A stretch of 64,000 nucleotides of DNA, taken from contig CM065889.1 in the NCBI GenBank assembly GCA_033439255.1, positions 1,488,001-1,552,000 on the forward strand, written 5' to 3'. The notes under the pieces were generated by a model. The model had not been told where the DNA came from. It worked only from the letters and a program-made list of their open reading frames with translations, and did not search any database. This stretch comes from Hericium rajendrae. Taxonomy: Eukaryota; Basidiomycota; Agaricomycetes; Russulales; Hericiaceae. A program made the translations under genes and the position numbers. Shown one piece after another: positions 23,201-33,894 of this stretch (position 1 is its first letter; each line of letters opens with the position of its first letter).

Positions 23201-25339
23201 GCAATTGCGACCTCGCGGAATCCGCTGAGGCCGCCGCACAGAAGGCTCCTGCTCCCAAGTTCGCCGCATTCGCCGTCATCGACTGGGCTGACGTCATCGA
23301 GCCATGCAGCGCTTTTCCCATCCTCACGCGCCGTGCAGTTCATCACCTGCTCAATGCCGGCTCTCCAGCAGCAGGCGAGGGGGGGCAACCATCTGCTACT
23401 GTCAAACCGAAGCCACCTCATCTGTCACCATCTCGTCGCCCACGCTCTTCCAAAACAAGATGCCTCCGTCGAGCTAGGGATGGTATCGCTCAGCCCGAGA
23501 ATGAACCGTCGGATAAGTCGATAGAACCTGAGGAATCCTTAGGTCCCTACGACATCCAGGCTAACTGGGAGAGCGCCCATCCTCCTCCAACCATTCTTGT
23601 ACACGCCTCACCCGAATACCGACACCAGCTAATCGATGGCTATAAGAAAGATCCCTCACTGGCCAGGCATTGGACAGCAGCTGAAGAATCACCTGGCTCC
23701 TGGAATCCAGGAGCTAGGTACTTCAAAGACAAAGAAGGACTTCTCTTCTTCAGGGACGCTGATTTCCAGCCTAGGCTTTGCATCCCGGAGTCTCTCCGAA
23801 GCGATATTATGGTACACGCACATGAAAGCACTTACGAGTCAGCCCACGCAGGCCCCGAAAAGCTCTGGGCTATCCTTAGTGGGAAATTCTTCTGGCCCCA
23901 AATGCGCAAAGACGTCAAGGCATTTTGCGCCTCTTGTGACGTCTGCCAGAAAACCAAGAACCCGAATTTCGGACAATACGGCATGCTGATTCCTAATCCG
24001 ATCCCCAAATGCCCTTACGAGTCCATATCCATGGACATGATCACAGGACTTACATGGTCCAATGACTTTAATGCGATCATCGTATTCGTGGACTGCCTTA
24101 GCAAACACGCCCAATTCATTCCTACCACTACGGGCTTGGACGCAGAAGGATTCGCCACGCTATTTGTGAAAAACATTGTCTGCCGGTTCGGTATACCCGA
24201 CAACATCATTACGGATCGCAATCCTAGATGGACGTCCGACTTCTGGAATGCAGTAGCGAAATTCCTAAAGACAAGGATGTCCCTGTCTTCATCTCACCAC
24301 CCTCAACATGACAGGCAAACGGAAATTGTCAATCGTTGCGTCAAAACCATGCTACGTGCATATGTCGCTGAGGATAAATCCACCTGGTCTGACTGGCTAC
24401 CACTGTTGGAACACACCTATAACACGTCCCCTCATGCCTCTACGGGAATGAGTCCATTCAAAGTCCTTTTCGGGTATAAACCTAAAGGAACGCTGGATTT
24501 CTTCTCCGAAGCGGATGAAACGAGCCCGCAAGCTGTGCTCCTCTACGGAAATGCGAGCGAATTCGTCGACGCCTTACATTTCCATAGGGAGAGCACGCGC
24601 ACTGCTATCGCCATGGCTCAAGTCAAACAATCCGAAGCGTACAACCAGAAGTGCAAGCTTCTAGAATTCGACGTCAGAGATCTCGTTCTAGTGAATCCCC
24701 ACTCCCTAGAGTGGTCGGAATCCAAGGGCGAAGGCGCCAAGCTCACCCAATGCGCTATCGGCCCCTTTCCCATTCTAGAACGCGTTAATCCCAAAGTATA
24801 TCGCCTGCAACTTCCAGATAAATTCTCAGGGTCGAATGTGTTCAACCTAGAACATCTGCGGCCGTATATTCATTCGGACAAGCAGCACGGAATCCGTGCT
24901 GTTCTGCCTGACACGCGCCAGCATCAGATGGCTTCCGAAGAATACCAGGTCGACCGTATCGTGGCCCATCGCTTTAACAAATGCTCAGGCCGCACCGAAT
25001 TCCTGGTCCGATGGACAGGATATTCACCACAATACGATTTATGGCTTTCCGCTCGTGATCTACGCAACGCGCCTCGTGTTTTGTTTCCTTACAAAAAGCT
25101 GCATCGATTGTGATGCGCCGAAGAACCATTTTCTATCTATGCACTTATCTACTTATCTATCGATCCTCCTCTTATCTTCGCTTTGGCTAGTTCCGAGCAT
25201 AATTTGAACTCCGCTAAAATATAACCTTGCATCTCGAAAGCGGGCTCTTCATTCTCCTTCTTCCCCTCATCCCACATCGACGAGGCATCCTCGTCGATTC
25301 CGTTTTCCCTTTCATCCTTCTTTCGCTTTTCCTTCCTCT

Positions 25340-26058
25340 ATGTCTTCCAATAATGCGCACCGAGCATCGCATGGGACCGCGGGATCCGCATCCCACTCCT
25401 CCATACCTCCACTCGCCGTGCTATCCGACCGCATCAACGAAGGCACAACTCCTGCTACATGGGACCCTGAGCAGGGACACGCGCTGTTCGTCTCCGCCGA
25501 CCGCCAAATCATTCACGCATGGACTACAGTGGACGGTGCGTGCACCTGGGTTTCCCTCGGTGACTTCGCACCCCAACCACACCACAACCTCGGGCCCTTA
25601 CCCTCGGATATGCGCAGCACCTCCAGTCGCTACCTGCTACCACCATATCTCGTGACACCCGACCACGCGGCATACCCCATATGGTATGACAACACGTTGC
25701 CCTGGATGCCGTACCACCCCGTCTTTGACGAATGACTAAGCGGCCACTGGGCCTGGTTCCAAAACGGTGAACTTAATCTCCTCTGAGGTAATCCTCAGGG
25801 CGAAGGTTACGTCTTGGACCATGGCGCCTGGACCACCATCTGGGACGAGTATTCGCGGCTTCGAAGTGTCGCTCTTTCTATTGCTCACAGGCTCGGCGTC
25901 CGTCACTTTCCTATGGACATGGATGCCCCTTCACCCCGTGCCCGCTCAGCCACAGAGCTACGCCTTTTCTTATTTCGTGCCCGAGGATCATACTTAGAAT
26001 GGTGGGGTTTTCTACGTTGGATACTGGCTCATAGCCTGCCTAATTACTCCGAGCTCCT
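25340..26058 (+). other. Extra reading frame region downstream of Gypsy pol
   Basis: An open region after the chromodomain, with base composition like the rest of the element and aromatic-rich text (WTTIWDEYSRL). It matches no protein I know. It is part of the fossil retroelement, is not whole, and ends at the element junction at 26059. Confidence 0.45.
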
Positions 26059-26552
26059 CATCTGAAAAATTTGCCAGTGGTACATAGCTCTATAAAGTCT
26101 ACATAGATCTCCTAGCTTCATAGTATCGCCCTTTATTGTATAGCCCACATAGCCAAAGGGTGATGCTATGTAGTGCTATGAGGCTCAAAGGTGATGCTAT
26201 GGAGTACTATGGAGTGCTATCATAGCTATGAGGGCTGACTATGTAGCTATGATAGTATGACTAGCTATAAAAGCTATCAGTATCTATCAAAGCTATAAGG
26301 CTTATGTGTCTTACATATCCTATATTCAATATGTGTCTCACATATCCTACATTCAATATGTGTCTCATATATCTTATATTTAATATGTAGACCTGCTATA
26401 TATATTAAAGCAATAAAATTTATTAGAACTGTAAATCCTTTCTACAATCAATCAGAATTAATAACATATAATCACACAGGTATAAAGTATTTCAATGCAT
26501 CAAGATTATATTGGTATTACAAACACTACTACTCACTAAAAAGCAAAAATAC
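26059..26552 (+). mobile_element. Plavaka-type terminal fragment
   Basis: Starts CATCTGAAAAATTTGCC and carries TATAGCT subterminal repeats. It is nearly identical to the reverse complement of 1558-2051. It is cut at 26552, where the 50-bp motif shared with 7598-7650 begins. Confidence 0.7.
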
Positions 26553-26700
26553 TTGGTGGAAGAGGGCCGATGCTTCGCACGGCAATACGATTCCTTTTTC
26601 ATTGTTAGTTATATTTAGAAACAGTGCATAAATGATGTAAAGTCTCACTTGTCAGATTGATTATAAATCTCTATAAAATCTATAGCTACCTCAAGGTCAA
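26553..26700. other. Junction sequence with a recurring 50-bp motif
   Basis: Holds the inverse of the 7598-7650 motif (GGAATCGTATTGCC...), then about 100 bp of AT-rich DNA up to the next element start. Origin unknown. Confidence 0.4.
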
Positions 26701-28012
26701 CATCTGAGAAATATGTTACTGGTATATAACACTATATTAGCTACATAGCTTTTCTAGGTCCATAGCTGTCCTCTTTTATACATAGCAGTCAAGTAAACAA
26801 TGCAAAGCTATCATAGCTTGTCATAGCTGTCATAGCATAGGGCATAAGCTATCATAGCTGTCATAGTTATTCTAGTATAAGATAACTATAGAAGCTATAT
26901 TAACTATATAATATATCTCTATCATTATATTATATCTAGCTAGTAAGATTTCTATCTACTCTATATTACTTCTATCAAATATGCTAAAATAGCATATAAA
27001 ATAAATATATTATAGATTCAATAGTCTGATGTCTTACAGTCACAAACATCGAAAATTGGATAAATTATATTACTCAAACAATTTCATTACAAAACATTAC
27101 TATAGCTACAGAGACTACTACAGAACTATAAAAGGTAACAAACTTACAATGACTACAAAAAGCAAAAGATACAAATAAGAAAAGACATGAGTATTAGAAG
27201 ATAACAAAGATAATATATGAAGACTTACCAGATTAACAAAAAAGTGAAAATCTACAAGACAATTTGAAGACATCAGTATAAGAAACAATCAAGCTTATCT
27301 AGTAGGACTACATGGTAGTGTAATAAGTATGAAGACATTAGTATAAGTTATAAGATAATTAAGAATAACAGCGTACCTTTAACAACGAAGAGAACAATGA
27401 TTAATAAAATGAGCAAATGACAACGACGAGTGAGCAAATGATGATGATGAGTGAGCAAATGACGACAAGTGAGCAAATGATGACAACAAATGTGTTGACG
27501 TGGCAAGGGATGGTGGGGGTTAAAGAGCAAGAGGTAAAGCACATCGTGCCAGCCTTATATAGGAATCCCAGACAGAATCAGAATTTGTGGTTGCTGGGTG
27601 CTTGCCGAGTGTTGTGGCAGAGACTGGATGCCAGACTTTACTACGTTGATGCTGCTGCTCACAGATTCACAGTTCAGTAGATACACAGTGTTCTCATACA
27701 TTCTAATTAAATGTATAATCTATCACTGTCCCTTTTTTCGTTGAATTTATACAAGTTTATTTGATTTGCTGAGGCTCGAGCAACAAAGCTTTGCTCATTC
27801 AGTGGCTGAAGCACCGAGTTTAACATGTCGAGACTTCACTCCTTTTTACCAGTCTCCCTTCCCCTCCTTCGTGTTTCCTCCTCCAGCCTCCTTCCTTCCA
27901 TTTCTTTCATTCTCTATTGGCTTTCAATATGGCTGGGATGGTTTTTTTAGCAGATACTTAGAGGGCCTTAGGTGAGTAAAAAAAAAAGCCTCTTATCATT
28001 TTTTCGTACTAA

Positions 28013-28050
28013 TCAAGAGAGTGTCAATCATTTTTCGAGCGACACTCTCG
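28013..28050 (+). other. Conserved hairpin of the Plavaka-like module
   Basis: GAGAGTGTC pairs with GACACTCTC (9 bp). It lies just past a 46-nt intron-like unit (GTGAGT...CGTACTAATCAAG). Confidence 0.6.
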
Positions 28051-28079
28051 ATATCTTTTATTCTGTTGATCCCACATCC

Positions 28080-29265
28080 TCGCGCTACCATCCTACGATC
28101 CTGTTGCCTTTTTTGCACTCTCATTGCCCCTTCCTTGGCCTGTCTACGCCACATCCACGCCCTGCACACAGCTCGTACACCCCATGCCTGACTCCAACAG
28201 GCTGCGACCCCTGCGCATGCCTCCGACCACCATCTCCTTCCACATGCACCAGCATGCACAAGGCTACAGCATGCGTGCATGTGTGTACCACGTGACGTCA
28301 TCTGCACGACGTCAACAACATGTGCACACAGGCCACATCATCGCCCATGCCCCACGTCCGTGCATGTGCATGCACCATAGTCCCGTTGCCATGGCAATGG
28401 GACTCGGACGTCATTCATGCCTATCGGCCATGACCCCACATGCTCGCCTCAATCCCTGCAAGGCCTCATGCTCACGTTCAACACCGTGCATGCTTGCAAT
28501 GTCCTGTCCATGCACTCAAGCCCCCACACCCACTCACAACACCCTGCACCTGCTCACAACGCCTCGGACATGCATGCCATGCCCGGTTGCATGTATGCTC
28601 CTGCACCTGCTCAACTCAACATGCCCTGCGTGTGTGCACATCAATCTGCACAGGTGCACAACAATCACACATGCGTGACGTGCCATACAGTGCCTCTTTG
28701 TGCATGCAGAATGTTCTGCAGGCCCGCTTCAGGCCTCCTGCACATGCTCGACACCTGCGCGTGCCCGACATCCCCCGCACGTGTCCAGCTCCACCTCCAC
28801 ATGTGCACAGATGCCAGTGCATGGCAGCACTGCAAGACCCCATCCCACAACAATGCATGCACGACACCCAGCATTCACACTCAATGCCACTTGCCTACAA
28901 CGCCCTGCATGCGCATATGCTCCCGCGTGCCCGCTCAACACCCTGCACCCTCCAGATGCTCTGCGTACATGCGCAACATCCTACATGCATGTACACAACC
29001 TGCATGCATGCACGGCAGCCCTGACTCCATTTGTGGGCATGGCCACCCGCATGCAGCTACACATGGTCCAGCTTGCCGTGCATGGACCATGTATGCTGTG
29101 TGCGGCCCACGCCTACCTCTGTGCTCTCTGTGCTGGCATTCGTGCATGCCGCACCACCTTTTGTATGCACATGCTGTCTTTTGTGTGCCCGCGCTGTCTT
29201 TGCACCTGTGCCTGCACCCTCCACAGTGACTTGCATGCCCTCCGCATCCTGTGCCCTATGCAGTA
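28080..29265. repeat. CATGC-rich core of the non-autonomous element
   Basis: About 1.2 kb with very frequent TGCATGC, CACATGC and CCTGCAC words and few CpG. Long open frames occur on both strands, but they are Cys/His/Pro/Ala-rich by composition and are not called as genes. Confidence 0.6.
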
Positions 29266-29601
29266 GCTCGACTAGCTTATATATGTATGGTAGTAGATTT
29301 ATTACAATTTATTATGATAAATTCTGACTTGTAATATCTGGTGCTTATCTGACTTGTGGTAGTAATCATAGGCATCATAGTAGCCATAGCACACCTTGTT
29401 AATCATGATAGCCCTATGTATATCAGACTACAAGCTATGGAGGCTATGATAACCCTATGAATGTCACACTGTCTGCTATGTAGGCTATGATAGCTCTCAT
29501 AGCTCTACATAGCTGGATAAGCAAACTTCATAGCTCTGATAGCTCAATGATAGCACCTATAATGTAACCTGCAGCTATGTCAAATTTAAATTTCTCAGAT
29601 G

Positions 29602-30700
29602 AAGATCTTGAAAGGAAGATCTCAGTTTCGAGTTTTGATTTTTGAGTTCTGGGCAGATTGGGGTCTATGTAGCATGTCTGGAATGTGATTAATCAGTACA
29701 TTCCAGCACATTTTAGAACAATTAAATCGGTGGGGAACTGCCAGACTTACCTTAAGGTCAAGATCTTGGGGGGGAGATCTCAGTTTTGAGTTTTGATTTT
29801 TGAGTTCTGGATGGCATGGAGTCTATGTAGCATATCTGGAAAGCGATTAATCAGTACATTTCAATGCAATTTAGAACAATTAAATCGGTGAAGAACTGCC
29901 AAACTTACCTCAAGGTCAAAATCTTGGGGGAGATCTCAGTTTCGAGTTTTGATTTTCGAGTTCTGGATGGTTTGGGGGCTATGTAGCATGGCTGGAAAGA
30001 GATTAATCAGTAGAGTTGAACGCATTTTAGAACGAGAGAATTGGTGAAGAATTGAAGGACTTACCTCAAGGTCAAGATCTTGAGGGGGTAATCTCAATTT
30101 CGAGTCTTGATTTTCGAGTTCTGGATGGTTTGGGGGCTATGTAGCATGGCTGGAAAGCGATTAATCAGTAGAGTTGAACACATTTTAGAACAAGAGAATT
30201 GGCAGAGAATTGATGGACTTATCTCAAGGTCAAGATCTTGGGGGGGGGTCCTAGTTTCGAGTTTTGATTTTCGAGTTCTGGATGGAATGGGGTGTATGTA
30301 ACATGTATGGAAAGCTATTAATTAGTACATTCCAGCTCAATTTAGAATGAGTGAATCCGTGGAGAACTGAGGGACTTATCTCAAGGTCAAGATCTTGGGG
30401 GGGGAGATCTCAGTTTCGAGTTTTGATTTTCGAGTTCTGGATGGTTTGGAAGCTATGTAGCATGGCTGGAAAGAGATTAATCAGTAGAGTTGAACGCATT
30501 TTAGAACGAGAGAATTGGTGAAGAATTGAAGGACTTACCTCAAGGTCAAGATCTTGAGGGGGTAATCTCAATTTCGAGTCTTGATTTTCGAGTTCTGGAT
30601 GGTTTGGGGGCTATGTAGCATGGCTGGAAAGCGATTAATCAGTAGAGTTGAACACATTTTAGAACAAGAGAATTGGCAGAGAATTAATGGACTTACCTCA
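29602..30700. repeat. Tandem satellite, about 158-bp unit, about 7 copies
   Basis: The phrase AAGGTCAAGATCTTG recurs near 29755, 29912, 30070, 30228, 30382, 30541 and 30699. Each unit also carries GAGTTTTGATTTTCGAG and a GGAAAGCGATTAATCAGTA-like segment. Units are about 85-95% alike by eye. Confidence 0.85.
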
Positions 30701-31800
30701 AGATCATTAGAATAATGATAATTGGTTGATTTTCAACTAGGCAGATAGGCTAGCATAGCTCAGAAGGCCTCATCTGGAAGCAGCTATCAATATCATTTTG
30801 ATAAGCTTCAATATACCTTAGTTGGTATCAGATTTAGAGACCTATAAGTAAATTAGTCTGCCAGCTCAGCAAGTTAGATACATACAAGACGACCAAGGTG
30901 AGCCGCCGGATCAAGTACCTCCTGGTTCCAAACCGTTAACCACTCAGCGGATGACTTGGAGATACCCGTCGAGCTTTGCAGCCAACATGACAAGCATGCA
31001 GGATGTAAAGCTCATGAGAAAGCAAGACTTTACTGCTGGTGCTTCAAAACTGAAATTTTGATTATATAATCAGTCTTCAAAATCATAGATTTCTAGGCAT
31101 TTCTGTACTTATAATATACTATAAGAGTAGACATTGTACTAATGCTAATTGCTCATTGATTATATTATTCTTAGTATTAAAAAATATTAAAAAAGTCTGG
31201 CATGAACTGGAATTGAACTTGCAAACTCAAGAGAACTCACACTTCACCACCGAGTTTTGATTATGTAATCATCACATAATCACCACCATGGTACGGCCGT
31301 ACCATGGTGAAGTGCTCATGTGATCACAACCATGGTACAGCTGTACCATGATGAAGTGCTTCACATTCTATGAGTTCTGCATGGATCAAAATGCAAAAAA
31401 TATGGTTCAAAAGCTATAAATGAGTAGTATTCGATCCACTTGAGAACGAGTGAATTGGTGGAGAATTGATTGAGATAACTAAGAATCAAGCATACTAGGA
31501 GGAAAAATACAGAAGTACTTCGTGTTCTACGAGTTCTGCCAGATCAAAATGCATAAAATATGGCTAGAAAGCAATGAATGAGTAAATTCTGATACATCTA
31601 AGAATGAGTGAATCAGTCAAGAACTGACTGAGCTAGCTGAGGATCAAGCATACTAGGGGAAAAAATACAGGAATGCTTTGCATTCTGCAAGATCTGCATG
31701 GATCAAGATGCATAATATATGGTTAGAAAGCGATAAATGAGTAGATTCTGGTGCATTTGAGAATGTGTGAATTGGTCAAGAACTGACCAAGTTACAGTAA
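30701..31800. repeat. Diverged satellite units and palindromes
   Basis: 31380-31790 has about three degenerate units with the same order of motifs as the 158-bp satellite. At about 31195-31250 lies a B-box-like tRNA-derived scrap (inverse of AGTTCAATTCC). 30701-31190 has no gene I can recognise. Confidence 0.5.
31284..31309. repeat. Perfect 26-bp palindrome
   Basis: CACCATGGTACGG followed by its exact reverse complement. A second, 20-bp palindrome built on CATGGTACAG lies at 31331-31350. Confidence 0.9.
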
Positions 31801-31804
31801 ACAA

Positions 31805-31971
31805 AGTGTAAAAGAAAAAGTCTGGCCAGAGCTGGAATTGAACCTGCAAACTCGTTAGATTGAAGATGTGTGATTATATAAGCCAACTGCCTAATGGGCA
31901 TAGTCATCGTTTTGGTGTCGTTTTCACTATGAAAAGGCGGTATAGAGTAAACGATTCTAAGGAATCGTAAT
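31805..31971 (-). repeat. tRNA-derived SINE
   Basis: On the minus strand: head TTACGATTCCTTAGAATCG, an A-box-like TAGGCAGTTGG (about 31887) and a B box GGTTCAATTCC (about 31837). It replaces the terminal part expected of the neighbouring Plavaka-like copy. Confidence 0.6.
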
Positions 31972-32430
31972 AAGTAAGAAAATAAGTAAGATATGATAAT
32001 ACAAGAAGATATGATAAGATAAGTAAGATATGATTATACAAGAAGATATGATAAGATAATATAAGATAAGAGAATATAAGATAAGAGAATCTAAGAAACT
32101 CAGTAAGAAAAGATAAGAAAACATTAGTCTTAGAAGATAAAGATAGCACATAAGAACTTACCAAAGTAACAAAAAGCGAACTCTAAAAAACTAACTTAAA
32201 GTAGTATTAGTATAAGCAATAAGAGACCAGCAATTAAAAGATTACCTTAGAGACAGCAACAACGAGCAAGAAATAACAATGCGCGAGCAGAAGACAATGA
32301 CGAGTGAGCAAAAGACAACGACGAGCGAGCAAAAGACAACAACGAGCGAGCAAAGGACGTCGACAAAAGCATCAACGTGGCAAGAGACAGTGGGGGTTAA
32401 AGAGCAAGAGGCAACGCGCATCGCGCGAGC

Positions 32431-32438
32431 TTTATATA
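32431..32438 (-). promoter_or_regulatory. TATA box of copy A2
   Basis: TATATAAA on the minus strand, in a region aligned base for base with 1064-1071, followed (leftward) by the repeated GCTCGCTCGTCGTTG leader. Confidence 0.5.
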
Positions 32439-32847
32439 GGAATCCCGGGTGAAGCCGGGATTCGCGGCTGCCGGGCGCTTGCCGAGCGTCGCGTCGAGAC
32501 TGGGCGCCAGACTTCACTAGATGGACTTGGCTCCCTGTGAGCTTCATGTACAGTAGATACTTATATTTCTCATTCATTTGAATTCTATATACAATTTATA
32601 GCTATGAGGTTTTTCTCTCAATTTATGTGATTTTTCCTGATTTGTAGTGGGTCGAGGAACGTAGCTTCGCTCGTTCGGTGGCTGAAGCACCGAGACGTGC
32701 GTCGAAGTTCGTCTCTCTGACTCTCTCGCTATCTCCACCATCTCCACTGTCCACTGTCCTCCCTCCACCCTCCTCCTGTCCTTCTGACTCGTCGAACTGC
32801 ATGCCGGAGGGACTCAGGCAGATGCAGAGGGCCTCCAAGGTGAGTAA

Positions 32848-32912
32848 AAAAGACTTTTATTCCATTTATTCGTGCTAACATCAAGAGTATCACTCGAATG
32901 AGCGATACTCTC
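32848..32912 (+). other. 46-nt intron-like unit and conserved hairpin
   Basis: Donor CTCCAAG|GTGAGT, branch-like GTGCTAAC and acceptor CAAG, followed at once by a hairpin (AGAGTATC...GATACTCT). Same arrangement as 27971-28050. Confidence 0.5.
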
Positions 32913-33894
32913 AACTTCTTTCGCCCTCCCGCGCCCTCATCCCCCTCGTCTCCGACTGTCGCCCCTCCAGCATCATCCTTCCCCCCTCTGACACTCCGCC
33001 GCCTCGCTCTCGCGCACTCTCCGCACCCATTCGCCTGCCGACCACCCCATTGACGACACCCGCAGCCCGACCGCTGCCCGCGCCGGCTGCCCGCGTGCGA
33101 CCTGCCCATCCGGCAGGCGTAAGTGTAGCCATTTAGCTATATGCATCGGTAGGGGCCAGCTGCCACAATGAAAAATGGTCGGCAACCTATCATTGGCGAC
33201 TTGCCACACATTTAGCTAAACGCCATAAGTGCCATTTAGCTAAATGCCTTGCTAGTGTCACAATACTATGCTACATTTGTACACTACATCCACTGCAGAA
33301 TTTGTACACTCATTAGACTATATTTCTATACTATACAACAATACACTTAAAAAATACACTAATGAACTTATTACATACTTACATGACCTCAGCATCCAAA
33401 ATTGCATGACACATTTTCCCGTGCACTGCACCTTGTACTTCCTACACCATCACTCCCCGCTGCGACGACGTGGGCTCTGCCCATCGCTCTCTGCCATGCT
33501 GCACACCCTGCCGTGCTACGCACCTCACTGTCGCTCTCTGCGACGATGAGCATCCTGCCGTCGCTCTCCGCTGCATCCCGCTGTAGCCCTCCGCTGCCAC
33601 ACGCCCCCGCCGCGCCACCTGGACCGCCATGCTCTCGCACCCTTGCTGACACCATCCAGGCACACAACTTCCCGCCGCCCAGCATGCGTGCGCCACCACC
33701 CTTACAATGTGCGCGCCAGTCACCGCTGCTGACACTGCTCCCCCCCCCGCTCAGCACCCATGACACCACACTTGTACACTGCACCAGGGTCCCTGCTGCA
33801 GGCACCATCTCCATCATGCCCTGGGCTAACACCATTCACAGCACCGCAGTGAGAAAAAGGAGTCAGAATGTATCTAATGCAGAAGCAACATGGA

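Larger units (their letters stand above)
16049..26058 (+). mobile_element. Ty3/Gypsy chromovirus fossil, broken
   Basis: An old LTR retrotransposon of the chromovirus lineage. Parts: putative 5' LTR 16049-16620 (TGTGATGG...CCGTTACA with a TATA box near 16190); gag region about 16680-19826, ending with a CX2CX4HX4C zinc knuckle near 19640; protease about 20228-20930 (DSGTD); reverse transcriptase, RNase H, integrase (zinc-binding domain and catalytic core) and a chromodomain, about 21190-25113; and an extra reading frame downstream of pol. Two 401-bp MITEs are inserted in it (17851 and 19827). No 3' LTR was found; the element stops at a Plavaka-type terminus at 26059. It is broken, with roughly five to ten breaks besides the MITEs. 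Age cannot be dated without the second LTR. Confidence 0.85.
26701..29601. mobile_element. Complete non-autonomous Plavaka-like element, 2.9 kb
   Basis: Left end CATCTGAGAAAT, right end ATTTCTCAGATG, with AA on both sides (26699-26700 and 29602-29603) as a 2-bp target duplication. Both ends carry TATAGCT-type subterminal repeats. Inside are intron-like signals on the minus strand (27060-27370, including a 10-nt micro-exon at 27143-27152), a TATA module (TTATATA at 27555), a donor GTGAGT at 27971 followed by the conserved hairpin at 28013-28050, and a CATGC-rich core (28080-29265). No transposase. Compared with 31972-33113 it has lost most CpG sites, so it is an older copy of the same module. 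Confidence 0.65.

Noticed and set aside
25340-25735. Host gene after the Gypsy pol
   Set aside because: It lies within the retroelement between pol and the junction and shares its composition; kept only as part of the fossil.
28124-29266. Long Cys/His-rich open frames on both strands
   Set aside because: Produced by CATGC-rich low complexity; no start context, introns or family resemblance.
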